Shown: positions 42,820 to 51,828, counted from the first letter of the stretch. The stretch: 64,000 nucleotides of DNA from Natrinema saccharevitans (GCF_001953745.1 NZ_LWLN01000002.1:62001-126000), one strand, 5' to 3'. A program made the numbers and translations. The notes: a model not told the origin generated them from the letters alone.

Positions 42820-43827
42820 GAGGAACGGATCCTTGACATCTTCCCCGCCCTGACGGGGCGTTCCCCTCGTCCTTCCGTACTACCTGAGAGGCCCGGGGAT
42901 CGCGTGAGCGAACGAGCGGCGACGCCGCGACTCCGAGCCGGTTCACCGAAGACGACGCGCTTCGACTCCTGCGGCGGCCGAGAACGGCAGCGAACGACCG
43001 GTCGCTCCGTGCAGTCCCGATCGTGATCATCGCATGGATCTGGACCGTACCGCGTCGGGTCCCGGGAGCCAAGCAGAAACGGTCGACCGACTTCTCTGCA
43101 TCCGGCTGTGGTAGCTCGAAACGGACGGACGAGACGGTCGGCCGCCGTGGTCCCTTCGCTTGCCTGCGAAGCGATCCGTCTCGCCGTGGCCGTGTGTTTT
43201 ATTGTGAAGAAAATACAATACAGAGCGATGATTCCACCGATCGGACGGGCGAAGAAACGGACGACGGGCAGGGACCGGTGCCCCGGACAGTCCTCCCGAA
43301 CGTTGAGACGGTCCCCTCTGCAGTCGGGGCACTTGCCGAGCGACAGACCGAGGGACACGGGTACCCGAAGGTCCCGTAAGCGATTCCGTCGGGCCACGGG
43401 GACGCTCCAGTCGCGTGACGTCGTTCTCGAGCTGGAACCGGGGGAGGGCGGAGACGTGACGGCGTCGTCCCGAGGGACGTGCTGTTCCCGTCGGGAACAC
43501 TGATTTCATCAGTGTTCCGGGGCAATACGATATTACCCTCGTTATTTCGACGATATCGAACGTTGTTCTGCATCGAGTGCGAGCGAAAGGTTGTCGTATA
43601 TAATTCTTAGTAATATTGTATTAAAATTGCAACTATGTCCCCGGGGATGGGTCGCATCCTGATCGCCGACGTCGCGGCGCTCGGCGGCGGTATCGTCGCG
43701 ACGGAGTCGGCCGTCCCGTGAAACTGACTCACTCTCGCGTTTGCAGTCGCGATCGCTCCGTCGGGCTCCTCGCGGGCCGGGACGCGAGAGGCGGCGCGGT
43801 TCGAAACGCCTGCCCGTCGTCGATCGA
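42820..43827. other. 1-kb stretch of probable gene remnants
   Basis: A relic hairpin TTCCCCGCCCTGACGGGGCG stands at 42841-42860. On the minus strand between about 43397 and 43190 a frame reads GKCPDCRGDRLNVREDC and FFARPIGGIIALYCIFF, which looks like a former zinc-ribbon membrane protein, but its frame then loses character. At 43635 a 28-codon frame starts MSPGMGRILIADVAALGG after an AT-rich promoter-like segment. None is strong enough to call as a gene. Confidence 0.4.
42841..42860. repeat. short hairpin of IS200/IS605-end type, relic
   Basis: TTCCCCGCCCTGACGGGGCG, a near copy of the hairpin at 21330-21352. Both lie within about 200 bases of a MITE copy, and no transposase gene accompanies them. 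Confidence 0.4.
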
Positions 43828-45033
43828 TCACGGCCCTCCTCGAGACGTATATTCCCACGAATCGGTATAGGACTCGTAGACGCGACGGATCATCCCGGCG
43901 TCGGAGATCAGTTCGAGCGCGGTCGCCGGTCGCCCCGCGACGCGTCGCATCACGGTTGCGGGTCGGCGGGTGACGTCGTCGATCGTCAGTCCCTCGAGCG
44001 CCTCCGTGACGGCCGCCAAGAGGTCGATGTCCTCGTGTTCGACCCACGCGCCGCGCATCAGCCGGGCGAGGCGGTACTCGGACCGCATCAGTTCGTAGAG
44101 CTTCCGCGGATACGCCGACTCGTTCCCGTCCGCGATCAGTTCCGTGAGGAGGTACGCCGATCTGATTCCCTGACAGATCCCCTCGCCCTGATATCGGTTA
44201 GCGATCCCGGCCGCGTCGCCGACGAGAAACACCTTCGCCTCGGGATCGCAGACGCGGTCGGGACCGAGGCTCGGTCCCCTCGGGATGGTGGCGATGTTCA
44301 CGTCCGCCCGGTCCGGGACCGGAAACGCGTTCCGCTCGGCGGCGGTCTCGAGCGCGGCGAAGTAGTCGGCGGGACGCCGATCGCCTGCCCAGCCGATGCC
44401 GACGTTCGCGTGGCCATCCGACTTGGGGAACGCCCACGCGTAGCCGACGTATCCCTCGAAGAAGATCCGCGGCCGGTTCCGATACGCCGAGAAGTCGCCC
44501 TCGACGGTCGCGTTGAGGGCGACCATGTCGCCGGTGTACTCGCTCGCGTTCCCGTTCGCTTTGAGCGTCAGGGACGGCTGCCCCGACGCGTCGACGACGT
44601 AGTCGTACGAGTTCACGATGTCCGCGTAGTCGGTCGGCGAGACCGATCGCCCGGTCCGGAACTCGACGCCCCTGGCCTCCAGTTCCGCCGCCCACCGTCG
44701 TTCGACGACGGGGCGTTCGCAGATGTAGCCCGACTCACAGCACACGTTCGATTTCGCGAGCGGCGGGGCGTCGAGCGGCCGGTCAGTCCCGTCGTAGACC
44801 CGGATCTGGAACCCGTCGATGTCGTTGACGAACCCGTTTTCGGGCGTCTTCGGGAGCGGTATCAACGTCGTATCGTTGATCGCCTCGCCGCAGTCGACGC
44901 GTTTGTCGTCGTACTCCTGCCGTTCGTAGACGGTCACTCGGTCGAACTCCTCGATTCGGAGCAGTCCCGTCGCCGCCGCGAGGCCGGAGACAGAGCCACC
45001 GAGTACCGCCGCAGTCGGCTGGTTGTCGTCCAT
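43828..45033 (-). CDS. geranylgeranyl-reductase-family FAD oxidoreductase
   Basis: A 401-residue flavoprotein. The N-terminal FAD motif is AVLGGSVSGLAAATGLL (GxGxxG variant, with GGSVSG), and the second FAD-binding motif is VFLVGDAAGIANRYQGEGI. FEGYVGYAWAFPKSDGHANV is the YxWxFP substrate-channel signature of geranylgeranyl reductases. In archaea these enzymes saturate isoprenoid chains of lipids; other members act as halogenase-like or quinone-related oxidases. I took the Met at 45033 since the flavin fold begins there. A multicopper oxidase remnant lies divergently upstream. Confidence 0.8.
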   Translation of the reverse strand: MDDNQPTAAVLGGSVSGLAAATGLLRIEEFDRVTVYERQEYDDKRVDCGEAINDTTLIPLPKTPENGFVNDIDGFQIRVYDGTDRPLDAPPLAKSNVCCESGYICERPVVERRWAAELEARGVEFRTGRSVSPTDYADIVNSYDYVVDASGQPSLTLKANGNASEYTGDMVALNATVEGDFSAYRNRPRIFFEGYVGYAWAFPKSDGHANVGIGWAGDRRPADYFAALETAAERNAFPVPDRADVNIATIPRGPSLGPDRVCDPEAKVFLVGDAAGIANRYQGEGICQGIRSAYLLTELIADGNESAYPRKLYELMRSEYRLARLMRGAWVEHEDIDLLAAVTEALEGLTIDDVTRRPATVMRRVAGRPATALELISDAGMIRRVYESYTDSWEYTSRGGP

Positions 45034-45078
45034 CGCTGTACCGTCCGAACACAATCACGTCGACGGTAATGAGCGTAA

Positions 45079-45459
45079 CCGATCCACCATCGGTCCGGAA
45101 CAGTCACGGCGCAGTGCTGGTCTCGTTGCTCGGGCGACTCCAGCGAATCCGGCGGGGTCGAGTCGCCCTCCGGGACCATCGACGGTCAGGTGTATCCGGA
45201 CGCCGACACGCTCGAGATCAGCGAGGGCGATCACGTCCGTGTGCGGATGGTAAATCGCAGTCCGGCGATCCACCCGATGGACCTCCACGGTCACTTCTTC
45301 CAGGTCGGCGACGCGGTCAAGGACACCGTTCTGGTCGCGTCCCACGGTGATCGGGTGACGTTCGAGTTCCGCGCGGACAACCCGGGCGACTGGCTGTTTC
45401 ACTGTCACAACGTCTACCACCTCGAGCGGAGGATGGCCCGCGTGTTCGAATACGACTGA
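45079..45459 (+). pseudogene. multicopper oxidase, lipoprotein start plus C-terminal copper domain, middle deleted
   Basis: The frame is open from 45079. It first reads RCSGDSSESGGVESPSG, like the region after the lipobox of haloarchaeal lipoproteins. It then passes directly into the C-terminal cupredoxin domain: SEGDHVRVRMVNRSPAIHP, MDLHGHFFQV, FRADNPGDWLFHCHNVYH and an axial-type Met in LERRMARVF. The HCHxxxH copper motif is intact, but the usual HLH is DLH. Two cupredoxin domains are missing and no good start codon remains. Confidence 0.65.
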
Positions 45460-45707
45460 GCGCCACCGCCGCCTCGGGGACAGTACCCGTCTGACGACCG
45501 AACGGTGTTAGGCGATCTCGGGTCCGTCGCGACAACGAACTGTGCGGCGGCCCCGAAGCGCCGGACCGCCGGTGGGTCGCGACCTCGTGTGCAAGCGGAC
45601 TCGGCCCACGTTCGGCCGGCTCGAGTCGATTACTACCGATGGGGTATATAAACAGCCAACACTGGGTGGAACAACTGTCTTTCGTCGCGGGGCTGTGGGT
45701 CAGGGAA

Positions 45708-46925
45708 ATGACGGCACGAGAACGAACCGGTCCCCTCGACGGGCTCCGGGTCATCGACATGTCCGGGATGATAAGCGGCGCCTTCGCGACGACGATGATG
45801 GGCGATTTCGGCGCCGACATCGTCATGATCGAGCATCCCGAGAACGGTGATCCGATCCGCGAGTGGCCCCAGAAGACCGAGGAGGGCGAATCGCTGGCCT
45901 GGAAGTCACTTGGTCGTAACAAACGGTGTATCACGCTCGATCTCGGCTCCGAGCGCGGGCGCGAGATCGCTCTCCTGTTGATCGAAGACGCCGACGTCGT
46001 CTTCGAGAACTTCCGTCCGGGAACGATGGAGCGGTGGGGACTCGGTCCCGACGACGTCCACGCGGTCAACGAGGAGGCGATCATGGTCCGGCTCTCGGGC
46101 TACGGCCAGACGGGGCCGAAGTCCCAGAAACCGGGATTCGGGACGATTGCGGAAGGCATCTCCGGATGGGCTCACGCGAACGGGTTCCCCGACAGCGAGC
46201 CGCTGTTGCCCCCGATCAGCCTCGCGGACTTGACGGCAGCCCAGTTCGCGATGCAGGCCGCCATGATGGCGATCTTCGAGCGTGACGTCGGCCGCGGCGG
46301 GAGCGGCGAGGGACAGGTGATCGACGTCTCCCTCATCGAACCGCTCTGGCGGCTGTTCTTCGGCGAAGTCGAAGCCTACGACCGGATGGATCACGTCCGG
46401 GAACGGACCGGCAACCAGCACCCCAGTACCGCTCCGCGGAACATCTACGAGACCGCCGACGGCTACATGACGATGTCCGCGTCGAATCAGAAGATCTTCG
46501 AACGCGTCGCCGAGGCCATCGACAAACCCGAACTCGTCGAGGATCCGCGATTCGAAGACAACGAGGCCCGCGTCGAGAACAACGAACCGCTCAACGCGGC
46601 GATCGAGGAGTGGACGGAACGGCGAACGACCGCGGAGGCGACAGAGATTCTCGAGGCCCACGACGCCATCGTCGGCCCGGTCTACGATATGGCCGATATC
46701 TTCTCGGACGAGCAGTTCCAGGCCCGTGACAGCATCGTCGAGGTCGAGGATCCGGATATCGGATCGATCAAGACCTTCGCACCGATCCCGAAGTTCTCCC
46801 GGACGCCCGGAGCGGTGGAGTTCCTCGGACCCGGACACGGCGAACACAACGAGGACGTCTACCGGGGCGAACTCGGGATGACCGACGAGGAGTACTCGGA
46901 GCTGGAGGAGGAAGGGATCATATAG
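45708..46925 (+). CDS. CaiB/BaiF (class III) CoA transferase
   Basis: A 405-residue family III CoA transferase. The N-terminal fold reads GPLDGLRVIDMSGMISGAFA and MMGDFGADIVMIEHPENGDP; DLGSERGREIALLLIEDADV and ENFRPGTMERWGL carry the conserved region. The catalytic Asp is probably that of SLADLTAAQFAMQAA. It moves CoA from a donor thioester to an organic acid. TATA-like GTATATAAA lies at about 45645, so the ATG at 45708 is chosen over an open extension that includes the promoter. The next gene starts immediately after its stop, so the two are one operon. Confidence 0.88.
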   Translation: MTARERTGPLDGLRVIDMSGMISGAFATTMMGDFGADIVMIEHPENGDPIREWPQKTEEGESLAWKSLGRNKRCITLDLGSERGREIALLLIEDADVVFENFRPGTMERWGLGPDDVHAVNEEAIMVRLSGYGQTGPKSQKPGFGTIAEGISGWAHANGFPDSEPLLPPISLADLTAAQFAMQAAMMAIFERDVGRGGSGEGQVIDVSLIEPLWRLFFGEVEAYDRMDHVRERTGNQHPSTAPRNIYETADGYMTMSASNQKIFERVAEAIDKPELVEDPRFEDNEARVENNEPLNAAIEEWTERRTTAEATEILEAHDAIVGPVYDMADIFSDEQFQARDSIVEVEDPDIGSIKTFAPIPKFSRTPGAVEFLGPGHGEHNEDVYRGELGMTDEEYSELEEEGII

Positions 46926-48017
46926 ATGCAACTCACTGATGTGACGCTCCGAGAGGGCGATCAGATGCCGGGACGCGAGTACACCGCCGAGCAGAAGATC
47001 GACTGCGTCCGGGCGCTCGACCACCTCGGCGTCCCGTTCATCCAGCCCGCTTTCCCCGCGACGGGCGAGAAGGATCGGACTGTCGTCTCCGAACTGAGCG
47101 GGACGACCGACGCGACGATCGTGGCACTGGCCCGCGCCCTCGAGCGCGACATCGACGCAGCGGTCGACGCGGGCGCTGATGTCGTCGAGACGTTCGTCTC
47201 GGTCTCCGACAGACACCTCGAACATCTCCTCGATGCCTCCCGCGAGGAGATGCTGACGATGCTGACCGAAGCGGTCGATTACATCGACGAACGGGGTGCC
47301 ACGCCCCACGTCACGCTCGCGGACGCCTTCCGAACGGACCACGATGATTTGGTCGACGTCTTCGAGGCGGTCCCGAAGGTCCCGTTCGTCACCCTTGCGG
47401 ACTCCGTCGGCGCCCGGACGCCAGCGACGGTCAGGTCGTCGCTCGACCGACTCGGCGACGACGTGGACTTCTCCCGCGTCGGCGTTCACTTCCACGACGA
47501 CATGGGCTGTGGGACGGCAAACGCTCTGGCGGCGTATCACGCCGGCGTCGCGAAGGCCGACGTGAGCGTCGCCTCCCTCGGCGAGCGGGCAGGAAACAGT
47601 TCGCTCGAGGAGGTCGTCGTCGCCTGCGCCGTCGACCTCGGGGACGACCTCGGTATCGAGACGGACGAACTCGTCCCCGCTTGCCGGGACGTACTCGACA
47701 CGCTCGACGAGGAGTACGGCGACCGGAAAGCGATCCTCGGCGGGGAAATCTCCGAACACGAGTCGGGGATCCACACCGCGGCGATGCTCAGCGATCCCGC
47801 GACGCTCGAACCGTTCGACCCCGCGGCGTTCGGTGGCGAACGCCGGCTCGTGTTCGGGAAACCGACCGGGAACGACGGCGCGCGCAAACTCCTCGAACGC
47901 GCCGGCCTCGAACCCGACGACGAGACGGTGTCGTCGTTCAGAGCGACGCTGGCCGAGCGCGGCCCGCTCGAACTGGACGAGGCCCTCTCCCTCGCGAGCC
48001 GAGAGTTCGGTGACTGA
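46926..48017 (+). CDS. homocitrate/isopropylmalate-synthase-family enzyme (HMGL-like)
   Basis: A 363-residue TIM-barrel acyltransferase. DVTLREGDQMPGREYTAEQK is the Asp-Arg catalytic/metal motif, HFHDDMGCGTANALAAYH the His metal site, and GERAGNSSLEEVVVA the second signature; HESGIH and a VFGKPTGNDGARKLLERAGL segment match LeuA/NifV types rather than HMG-CoA lyase. It would condense acetyl-CoA with a 2-oxo acid. It has no LeuA regulatory domain. Its ATG follows the CoA-transferase stop with no gap, suggesting a joint organic-acid pathway. Confidence 0.82.
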   Translation: MQLTDVTLREGDQMPGREYTAEQKIDCVRALDHLGVPFIQPAFPATGEKDRTVVSELSGTTDATIVALARALERDIDAAVDAGADVVETFVSVSDRHLEHLLDASREEMLTMLTEAVDYIDERGATPHVTLADAFRTDHDDLVDVFEAVPKVPFVTLADSVGARTPATVRSSLDRLGDDVDFSRVGVHFHDDMGCGTANALAAYHAGVAKADVSVASLGERAGNSSLEEVVVACAVDLGDDLGIETDELVPACRDVLDTLDEEYGDRKAILGGEISEHESGIHTAAMLSDPATLEPFDPAAFGGERRLVFGKPTGNDGARKLLERAGLEPDDETVSSFRATLAERGPLELDEALSLASREFGD

Positions 48018-48114
48018 GTCCCCGATCGATACCCGACTCGAGCCCCCATTAGTGGGGAATACTTAGGCAAGTATTATGTTGCGGGGATAAGTACCACACC
48101 ACACGAGCAGGTAG

Positions 48115-48750
48115 ATGTTCCAAGCCGAGATCCACCTCCAACAGGAGAAGTCCTGCGTCCTCAGCGACTTCGCGGAGTACTTCGATACGTCGTTCGACGT
48201 CGACATCGAGGAACTTCACGACCACCGCGTAACCTTCACCATTCGGATGGAAGAGCCCTACGAGGAGTACATCGAGTTCTTCGAGGACGCCGAACAGGTC
48301 GAACACGTCGAACGGCTCGACGAAGCGAACTACCTGATCACCAAGACGTCGTGTGGGGCGTACTCCGCCGTCGACCGAAACCACGGCGTCCTTCGGCGAC
48401 AGAGCCGCGTCTTCGCGGACCATCGAGTCTATACCGTCCTCTTTTTCCGCCGTGAGGATCTCCGGGCCATGATCGACGATTTCAATCGGATCGGCACCGT
48501 CACGCTCGGCAAACTCACCGAATTCGAAGAGTCGAAATCGATGCTCACCGACCGTCAACTCGAGGTCGTTACCTGTGCGCTCGAGGAGGGATACTTCGAG
48601 TGGCCACGGGGGATCAGCAGCGAAGAACTCGCCGACGAGTTGGGAATCAACCGAACGACGGCGCTCGAACATCTTCGGAAGGCCCAGTCAAAGCTCTTGA
48701 CGAGCGCCATCAAGGAGAATAACCACCTGCAGGGCCACGGTAAACCGTAG
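48115..48750 (+). CDS. Bat-type HTH_10 transcriptional regulator
   Basis: A 211-residue regulator. The last about 60 residues are the HTH_10 domain: LTDRQLEVVTCALEEGYFEW, then SSEELADELGINRTTALEHL and RKAQSKLL. The N-terminal 150 residues are an acidic sensor-like domain (MFQAEIHLQQEKSCVLSDFA; VERLDEANYLITKTSCGAYS). It lacks PAS or GAF domains. It is 97 bases downstream of the CoA-transferase operon, behind its own TATA-like region, and is a candidate controller of that operon. Confidence 0.85.
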   Translation: MFQAEIHLQQEKSCVLSDFAEYFDTSFDVDIEELHDHRVTFTIRMEEPYEEYIEFFEDAEQVEHVERLDEANYLITKTSCGAYSAVDRNHGVLRRQSRVFADHRVYTVLFFRREDLRAMIDDFNRIGTVTLGKLTEFEESKSMLTDRQLEVVTCALEEGYFEWPRGISSEELADELGINRTTALEHLRKAQSKLLTSAIKENNHLQGHGKP

Positions 48751-49279
48751 GCGTCGGTGACCGATGAGACGGCTGCGGCCCTGACCCGCCCTCATCGTCG
48801 GCCATGTCTTCTCTCCGTCCTTCCATCGAATGATCGTTTTGTCTGAGAACGATCGGATCGAGCCGCTAACGATACATGGAATAATCGTCATATTCGGCCT
48901 CCCCTAACTCAGGCGTCAAGTTGGCCGAGCCAGAATCGATGAGGACTTCAGACACCGTCACGCTGTCATTGAGACTTCATCGGCGAAATCGTCCGTCGTC
49001 CTTCATCCAAATCGCGGACGACGGGCGGATGAGCGCATCTGGCGACAGCAACGGAGAGGAGAGCTGTCGTACCTGCGAGGACGTGACGGCGACGCATACC
49101 GGTAATGCGGCGACGCGTTCGTCGTCCCCGCGCTCACGGATGGGAAGTCCCAGCGACTCCTCGTAGACCCCGGCGCTGGATCGAGGTGTTTGGCCTTCGG
49201 ACGATTCGACGGTTGGACGAACATTCGATCGATGGACGCGAAACGATAGATAAGGAAGTGAACTCTCTTCACCTGTCCC
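48751..49279. other. intergenic stretch, no gene supported
   Basis: No motif-bearing frame was found. The last 50 bases (GATAGATAAGGAAG) contain the likely promoter for the redox operon starting at 49280. Confidence 0.45.
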
Positions 49280-49600
49280 ATGAGGATCCCAGTTCCAACG
49301 AACAGGCTCGTTTCGCTCACGCTCGCCGGCGCGGTGTTGACCGGTATCGTCGCGCTCGCGCTGGCAGCCCCCGGGCTCGGACTCGGCGTCGATTCGCTGA
49401 CCGACGACGAGAACCCGACGGTCGCAAGCGACGCGCCGACGGCAAACGAGGACTTCACACCGGCGGTCGGGACGCAAGGCGGCGGTGAACACGAGGACGA
49501 CGAGTACGAGGAACACGAAGACGAGTACGAAGACGAATACGAGGAACACGAAGACGAGTACGAAGACGAATACGAGGAACACGAAGAGGAGGACGATTAG
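49280..49600 (+). CDS. secreted or membrane-anchored acidic repeat protein
   Basis: A 106-residue protein. Residues 1-32 form a hydrophobic signal or anchor (RLVSLTLAGAVLTGIVALAL). The rest is very acidic and ends in repeats of EEHEDEYEDEY rich in His, Asp, Glu and Tyr. Such a tail could bind metal ions outside the membrane. It is the first gene of a tightly spaced set with ApbE, a calcium-binding-type protein and a ferric-reductase-like membrane protein. No known family. Confidence 0.7.
   Translation: MRIPVPTNRLVSLTLAGAVLTGIVALALAAPGLGLGVDSLTDDENPTVASDAPTANEDFTPAVGTQGGGEHEDDEYEEHEDEYEDEYEEHEDEYEDEYEEHEEEDD
49508..49586 (+). repeat. 33-bp coding tandem repeat
   Basis: Two exact 33-base units (49508-49540 and 49541-49573) encode EEHEDEYEDEY, followed by a partial third unit. 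They lie at the C-terminus of the 49280 protein. Confidence 0.9.
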
Positions 49601-49602
49601 CA

Positions 49603-50472
49603 ATGAGTTTGGTGGACGCCGTCACTGCCGCACGCACGCGACTCGGTGACGCCAGACTCGAGTTCCGGTGCTGTGACACCGACTTCGTCGTTCGGACGGC
49701 GGGCTACCGTGCCGACGTCGCGGCCGAGCGCGCCCGGGAAACCGCGCTATCGCTCGAGGTCGAACTCGACGCGTTCGATCCGGAAAGCGCAGTCGCGCGT
49801 CTCAACCGGACCGGACGCGTCGAGAACAAACACGTCGCTCGTCTGGTTCGGCGGGGCCTCGAATACGGCGAGCGCACTCGCGGCGTCTTCGACATCCGGC
49901 AGGGGTCGGTCGAACACGGCCTGAAGGCGTACCTGCGCGGCGACCGAGCATCGATTGCGCCGGCGTTCGAAACCGGGTCGGTGCGCGTCGACGGCGACCG
50001 CGTCGTCACCGAGACGGAACTCGACTTGAACGGCCTCGCGAAGGGGTACATCGTCGACCGTGCGACCGCCGTCGCGGCGGGGCCGGGCCGACGCGGCTTC
50101 GTCAGCGGCGGTGGCGATATGTCGCCGCCGACCGGCCCGGTCGCCGTCGAGAGCCCCTACGGGGATTCGCGCCCGCTCAAAGTCCTCGAGACCGACTGGA
50201 ACGTCGCCACCTCCGGGAACTATCGCCGGGAGCGCGACGGCGTCGACCACGTCTACGATCCGACGACGGAGCGACTCGGTGCGCGCCACGAGTCGGTCAC
50301 CGTCGTCGCACGGCGCGATTGCATGGAGGCCGACGCACTCGCGACGACGCTTGCTGCACTGCCACTGTCGGACGCGCTGGAGCGCGCAGCGGCGTGGCCG
50401 GCCCTCGAGGCGTTCGTGGTTCACGACGGCGTCTTTCGGACGACGGAGGGATTCGATGCACACGTCGCATAG
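49603..50472 (+). CDS. apbE: ApbE-like FAD:protein FMN transferase
   Basis: A 289-residue ApbE protein. Motifs: VELDAFDPESAVARLNRTG, TRGVFDIRQGSVEHGL, LDLNGLAKGYIVDRAT, VSGGGDMSPPTGPVAV, VATSGNYRRERDGVDHVYDP and the metal-binding DCMEADALATTLAALP. ApbE transfers FMN from FAD to Ser/Thr in the motif [ST]GA[ST]. No signal peptide is evident, so it acts inside the cell or is missed by eye. The ATG is 2 bases after the previous stop. The neighbouring protein at 50456 ends in TTGAS and is a candidate acceptor. Confidence 0.88.
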   Translation: MSLVDAVTAARTRLGDARLEFRCCDTDFVVRTAGYRADVAAERARETALSLEVELDAFDPESAVARLNRTGRVENKHVARLVRRGLEYGERTRGVFDIRQGSVEHGLKAYLRGDRASIAPAFETGSVRVDGDRVVTETELDLNGLAKGYIVDRATAVAAGPGRRGFVSGGGDMSPPTGPVAVESPYGDSRPLKVLETDWNVATSGNYRRERDGVDHVYDPTTERLGARHESVTVVARRDCMEADALATTLAALPLSDALERAAAWPALEAFVVHDGVFRTTEGFDAHVA

Positions 50473-50743
50473 CGGGACGATCACCGTTGTCGCGGTCGTA
50501 CTCCTCGTCGCCACGGTTCCAGTGCTGTGGGGGATCGCTGACGTTCGCGAGGCGCAGGCGGTCGACCGCGAGCAGGCGGACCTCGTCGACTCGACGGTGC
50601 CGACGAGACAGGCACCGAACGATTACGACGGCGACGGGATTCGTGACGACGCGGACCAGTGCCCGACGCGACCGGAGACGACGAACGGCTTTCAGGACGG
50701 CGACGGTTGTCCGGACGTCGTCGAGACGACGGGGGCCTCGTAA
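50456..50743 (+). CDS. membrane-anchored thrombospondin-type-3-like calcium-binding protein ending in TTGAS
   Basis: A 95-residue protein. An N-terminal span (ITVVAVVLLVATVPVLWGIA) is followed by a linker and one TSP3-type unit: DYDGDGIRDDADQCP, then NGFQDGDGCPDVVE. These Asp-rich loops bind calcium in related proteins, and the two Cys may pair. The chain ends TTGAS, which resembles the [ST]GA[ST] flavinylation motif of ApbE substrates. It overlaps apbE by 17 bases and its stop overlaps the next start (TAATG), so all are coupled. Confidence 0.75.
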   Translation: MHTSHSGTITVVAVVLLVATVPVLWGIADVREAQAVDREQADLVDSTVPTRQAPNDYDGDGIRDDADQCPTRPETTNGFQDGDGCPDVVETTGAS

Positions 50744-51288
50744 TGGAGATTATCTGGCATCTCGACCGGAGCGCGGCACTCGTCGCCTATCCCGCGCTGT
50801 ATCTGGCGGTCCTGACGGGGATTCTCTACACCGCGCGGTCGTTCGGCCCGCTCTACCGGCTCGCCCGCAAAATCCACATCGAAGTGTCGGTGTTCGCGAT
50901 GCTCGTGACGCTCCTTCACGGCGTCCTCGGCGTCCTCGACACTTGGTTCATCGTCACCGGATCGGCACCCCAGCCTGCGTACTCGACGACGTACCTGCTC
51001 GCCGGCGTCGTGGTCGGCGTCGGAGCGCTGCAGGTACTCGCCGTCGCGGCGCTTGGCTTTCTCGATGCGGAGCGGTTCGACCGTCCCTGGGGTCCGCGAA
51101 TCGTCCACGCGTTCGCTTACGGTGGCTTCGCGTTCGCGACCGTCCACGCCGCGGCCGTCGGAACCGACGTCGCGGGGCTGATCCGACCAGTCTTCGGCCC
51201 GGCAATCTTGTTCCTCACCTCCGTCCTGCTGTTGCGCCTGCTGGCGGCACGGAAGTGGCTGTCGACGCCCGCGACAACGAAGCAGTAG
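50743..51288 (+). CDS. ferric-reductase-like transmembrane protein
   Basis: A 181-residue membrane protein with five spans: AALVAYPALYLAVLTGILYT, HIEVSVFAMLVTLLHGVLGV, a third near TYLLAGVVVGVGAL, IVHAFAYGGFAFATVHAAAV and PVFGPAILFLTSVLLLRLL. His residues in two spans (HIEVS...LLHG; VHAFAY...TVHAA) are placed for two b-type hemes, as in ferric-reductase/YedZ-like domains. It probably passes electrons across the membrane to the partner proteins. No flavin or NAD domain is attached. It is the last gene of the set. Confidence 0.78.
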   Translation: MEIIWHLDRSAALVAYPALYLAVLTGILYTARSFGPLYRLARKIHIEVSVFAMLVTLLHGVLGVLDTWFIVTGSAPQPAYSTTYLLAGVVVGVGALQVLAVAALGFLDAERFDRPWGPRIVHAFAYGGFAFATVHAAAVGTDVAGLIRPVFGPAILFLTSVLLLRLLAARKWLSTPATTKQ

Positions 51289-51828
51289 CTAGTAGCTGTC
51301 CCACAGGTCGAACAGCCGATCGACGACTCGGTCGGTGAACGTCCGCCGGTGGATCGTGTAGAGATACTGCACGCGCTCCGGATCCCGCAGTTCGTATTCG
51401 ACGCTGCGACCCTGCCGCTCCTTGGTCACGAGATCCGCGTCCTCGAGTTTCGAGAGGTGCCACGACACCGTCGACGGCGCCCGCTCGAGGCGATCGCTCA
51501 GGTCGGCGGTCGACAGCGCCCCGTCGACGGCGAGGTGGGCGACGATCCGGCGGGCGTACTCGCGTCGCAGTGCGTTCATGACGGCCTGATCGGTCTCGTC
51601 GAACTCCTCTGCCGGGTAATACCGGGTGTATTTCCCGTCGTCTGACTTCTCGAGCAACCCGTGGGTTTCCAGCCAGCGGAGGTGGTACTGCAGTGTTCCC
51701 TGCGCGTACTCGAGAGCCTCGAGGAGAGCCCGAAAGTGGATCCCGGGATTGTCACGGACGTGCTGGTAGATTCTCCGCCGCGATCGCAGTTCCAGCGCCG
51801 GGTCCGCGTCGGGATCGGAGTCCGTCAT
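51289..51828 (-). CDS. tandem winged-helix transcriptional regulator
   Basis: A 179-residue protein with two ArsR/MarR-type winged helices. The first is RRRIYQHVRDNPGIHFRALL with QGTLQYHLRWLETHGLL. The second is RRIVAHLAVDGALSTADLSD with APSTVSWHLSKLEDADLV. This is a common haloarchaeal arrangement. It is convergent with the redox operon (stop to stop with no gap) and shares an operon with the membrane gene at 51831, which precedes it by 2 bases. It may sense through that membrane protein. Confidence 0.82.
   Translation of the reverse strand: MTDSDPDADPALELRSRRRIYQHVRDNPGIHFRALLEALEYAQGTLQYHLRWLETHGLLEKSDDGKYTRYYPAEEFDETDQAVMNALRREYARRIVAHLAVDGALSTADLSDRLERAPSTVSWHLSKLEDADLVTKERQGRSVEYELRDPERVQYLYTIHRRTFTDRVVDRLFDLWDSY

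Noticed and set aside
49508-49586. CRISPR-like direct repeats
   Set aside because: The repeats are contiguous, in frame and encode EEHEDEYEDEY; there are no spacers. No CRISPR array was seen elsewhere.
48977-49603. A minus-strand frame rich in Val, Phe and Leu resembling a membrane protein
   Set aside because: It is the antisense reading of the acidic repeat region of the 49280 gene, which generates VFVLVFVFL repeats artificially.
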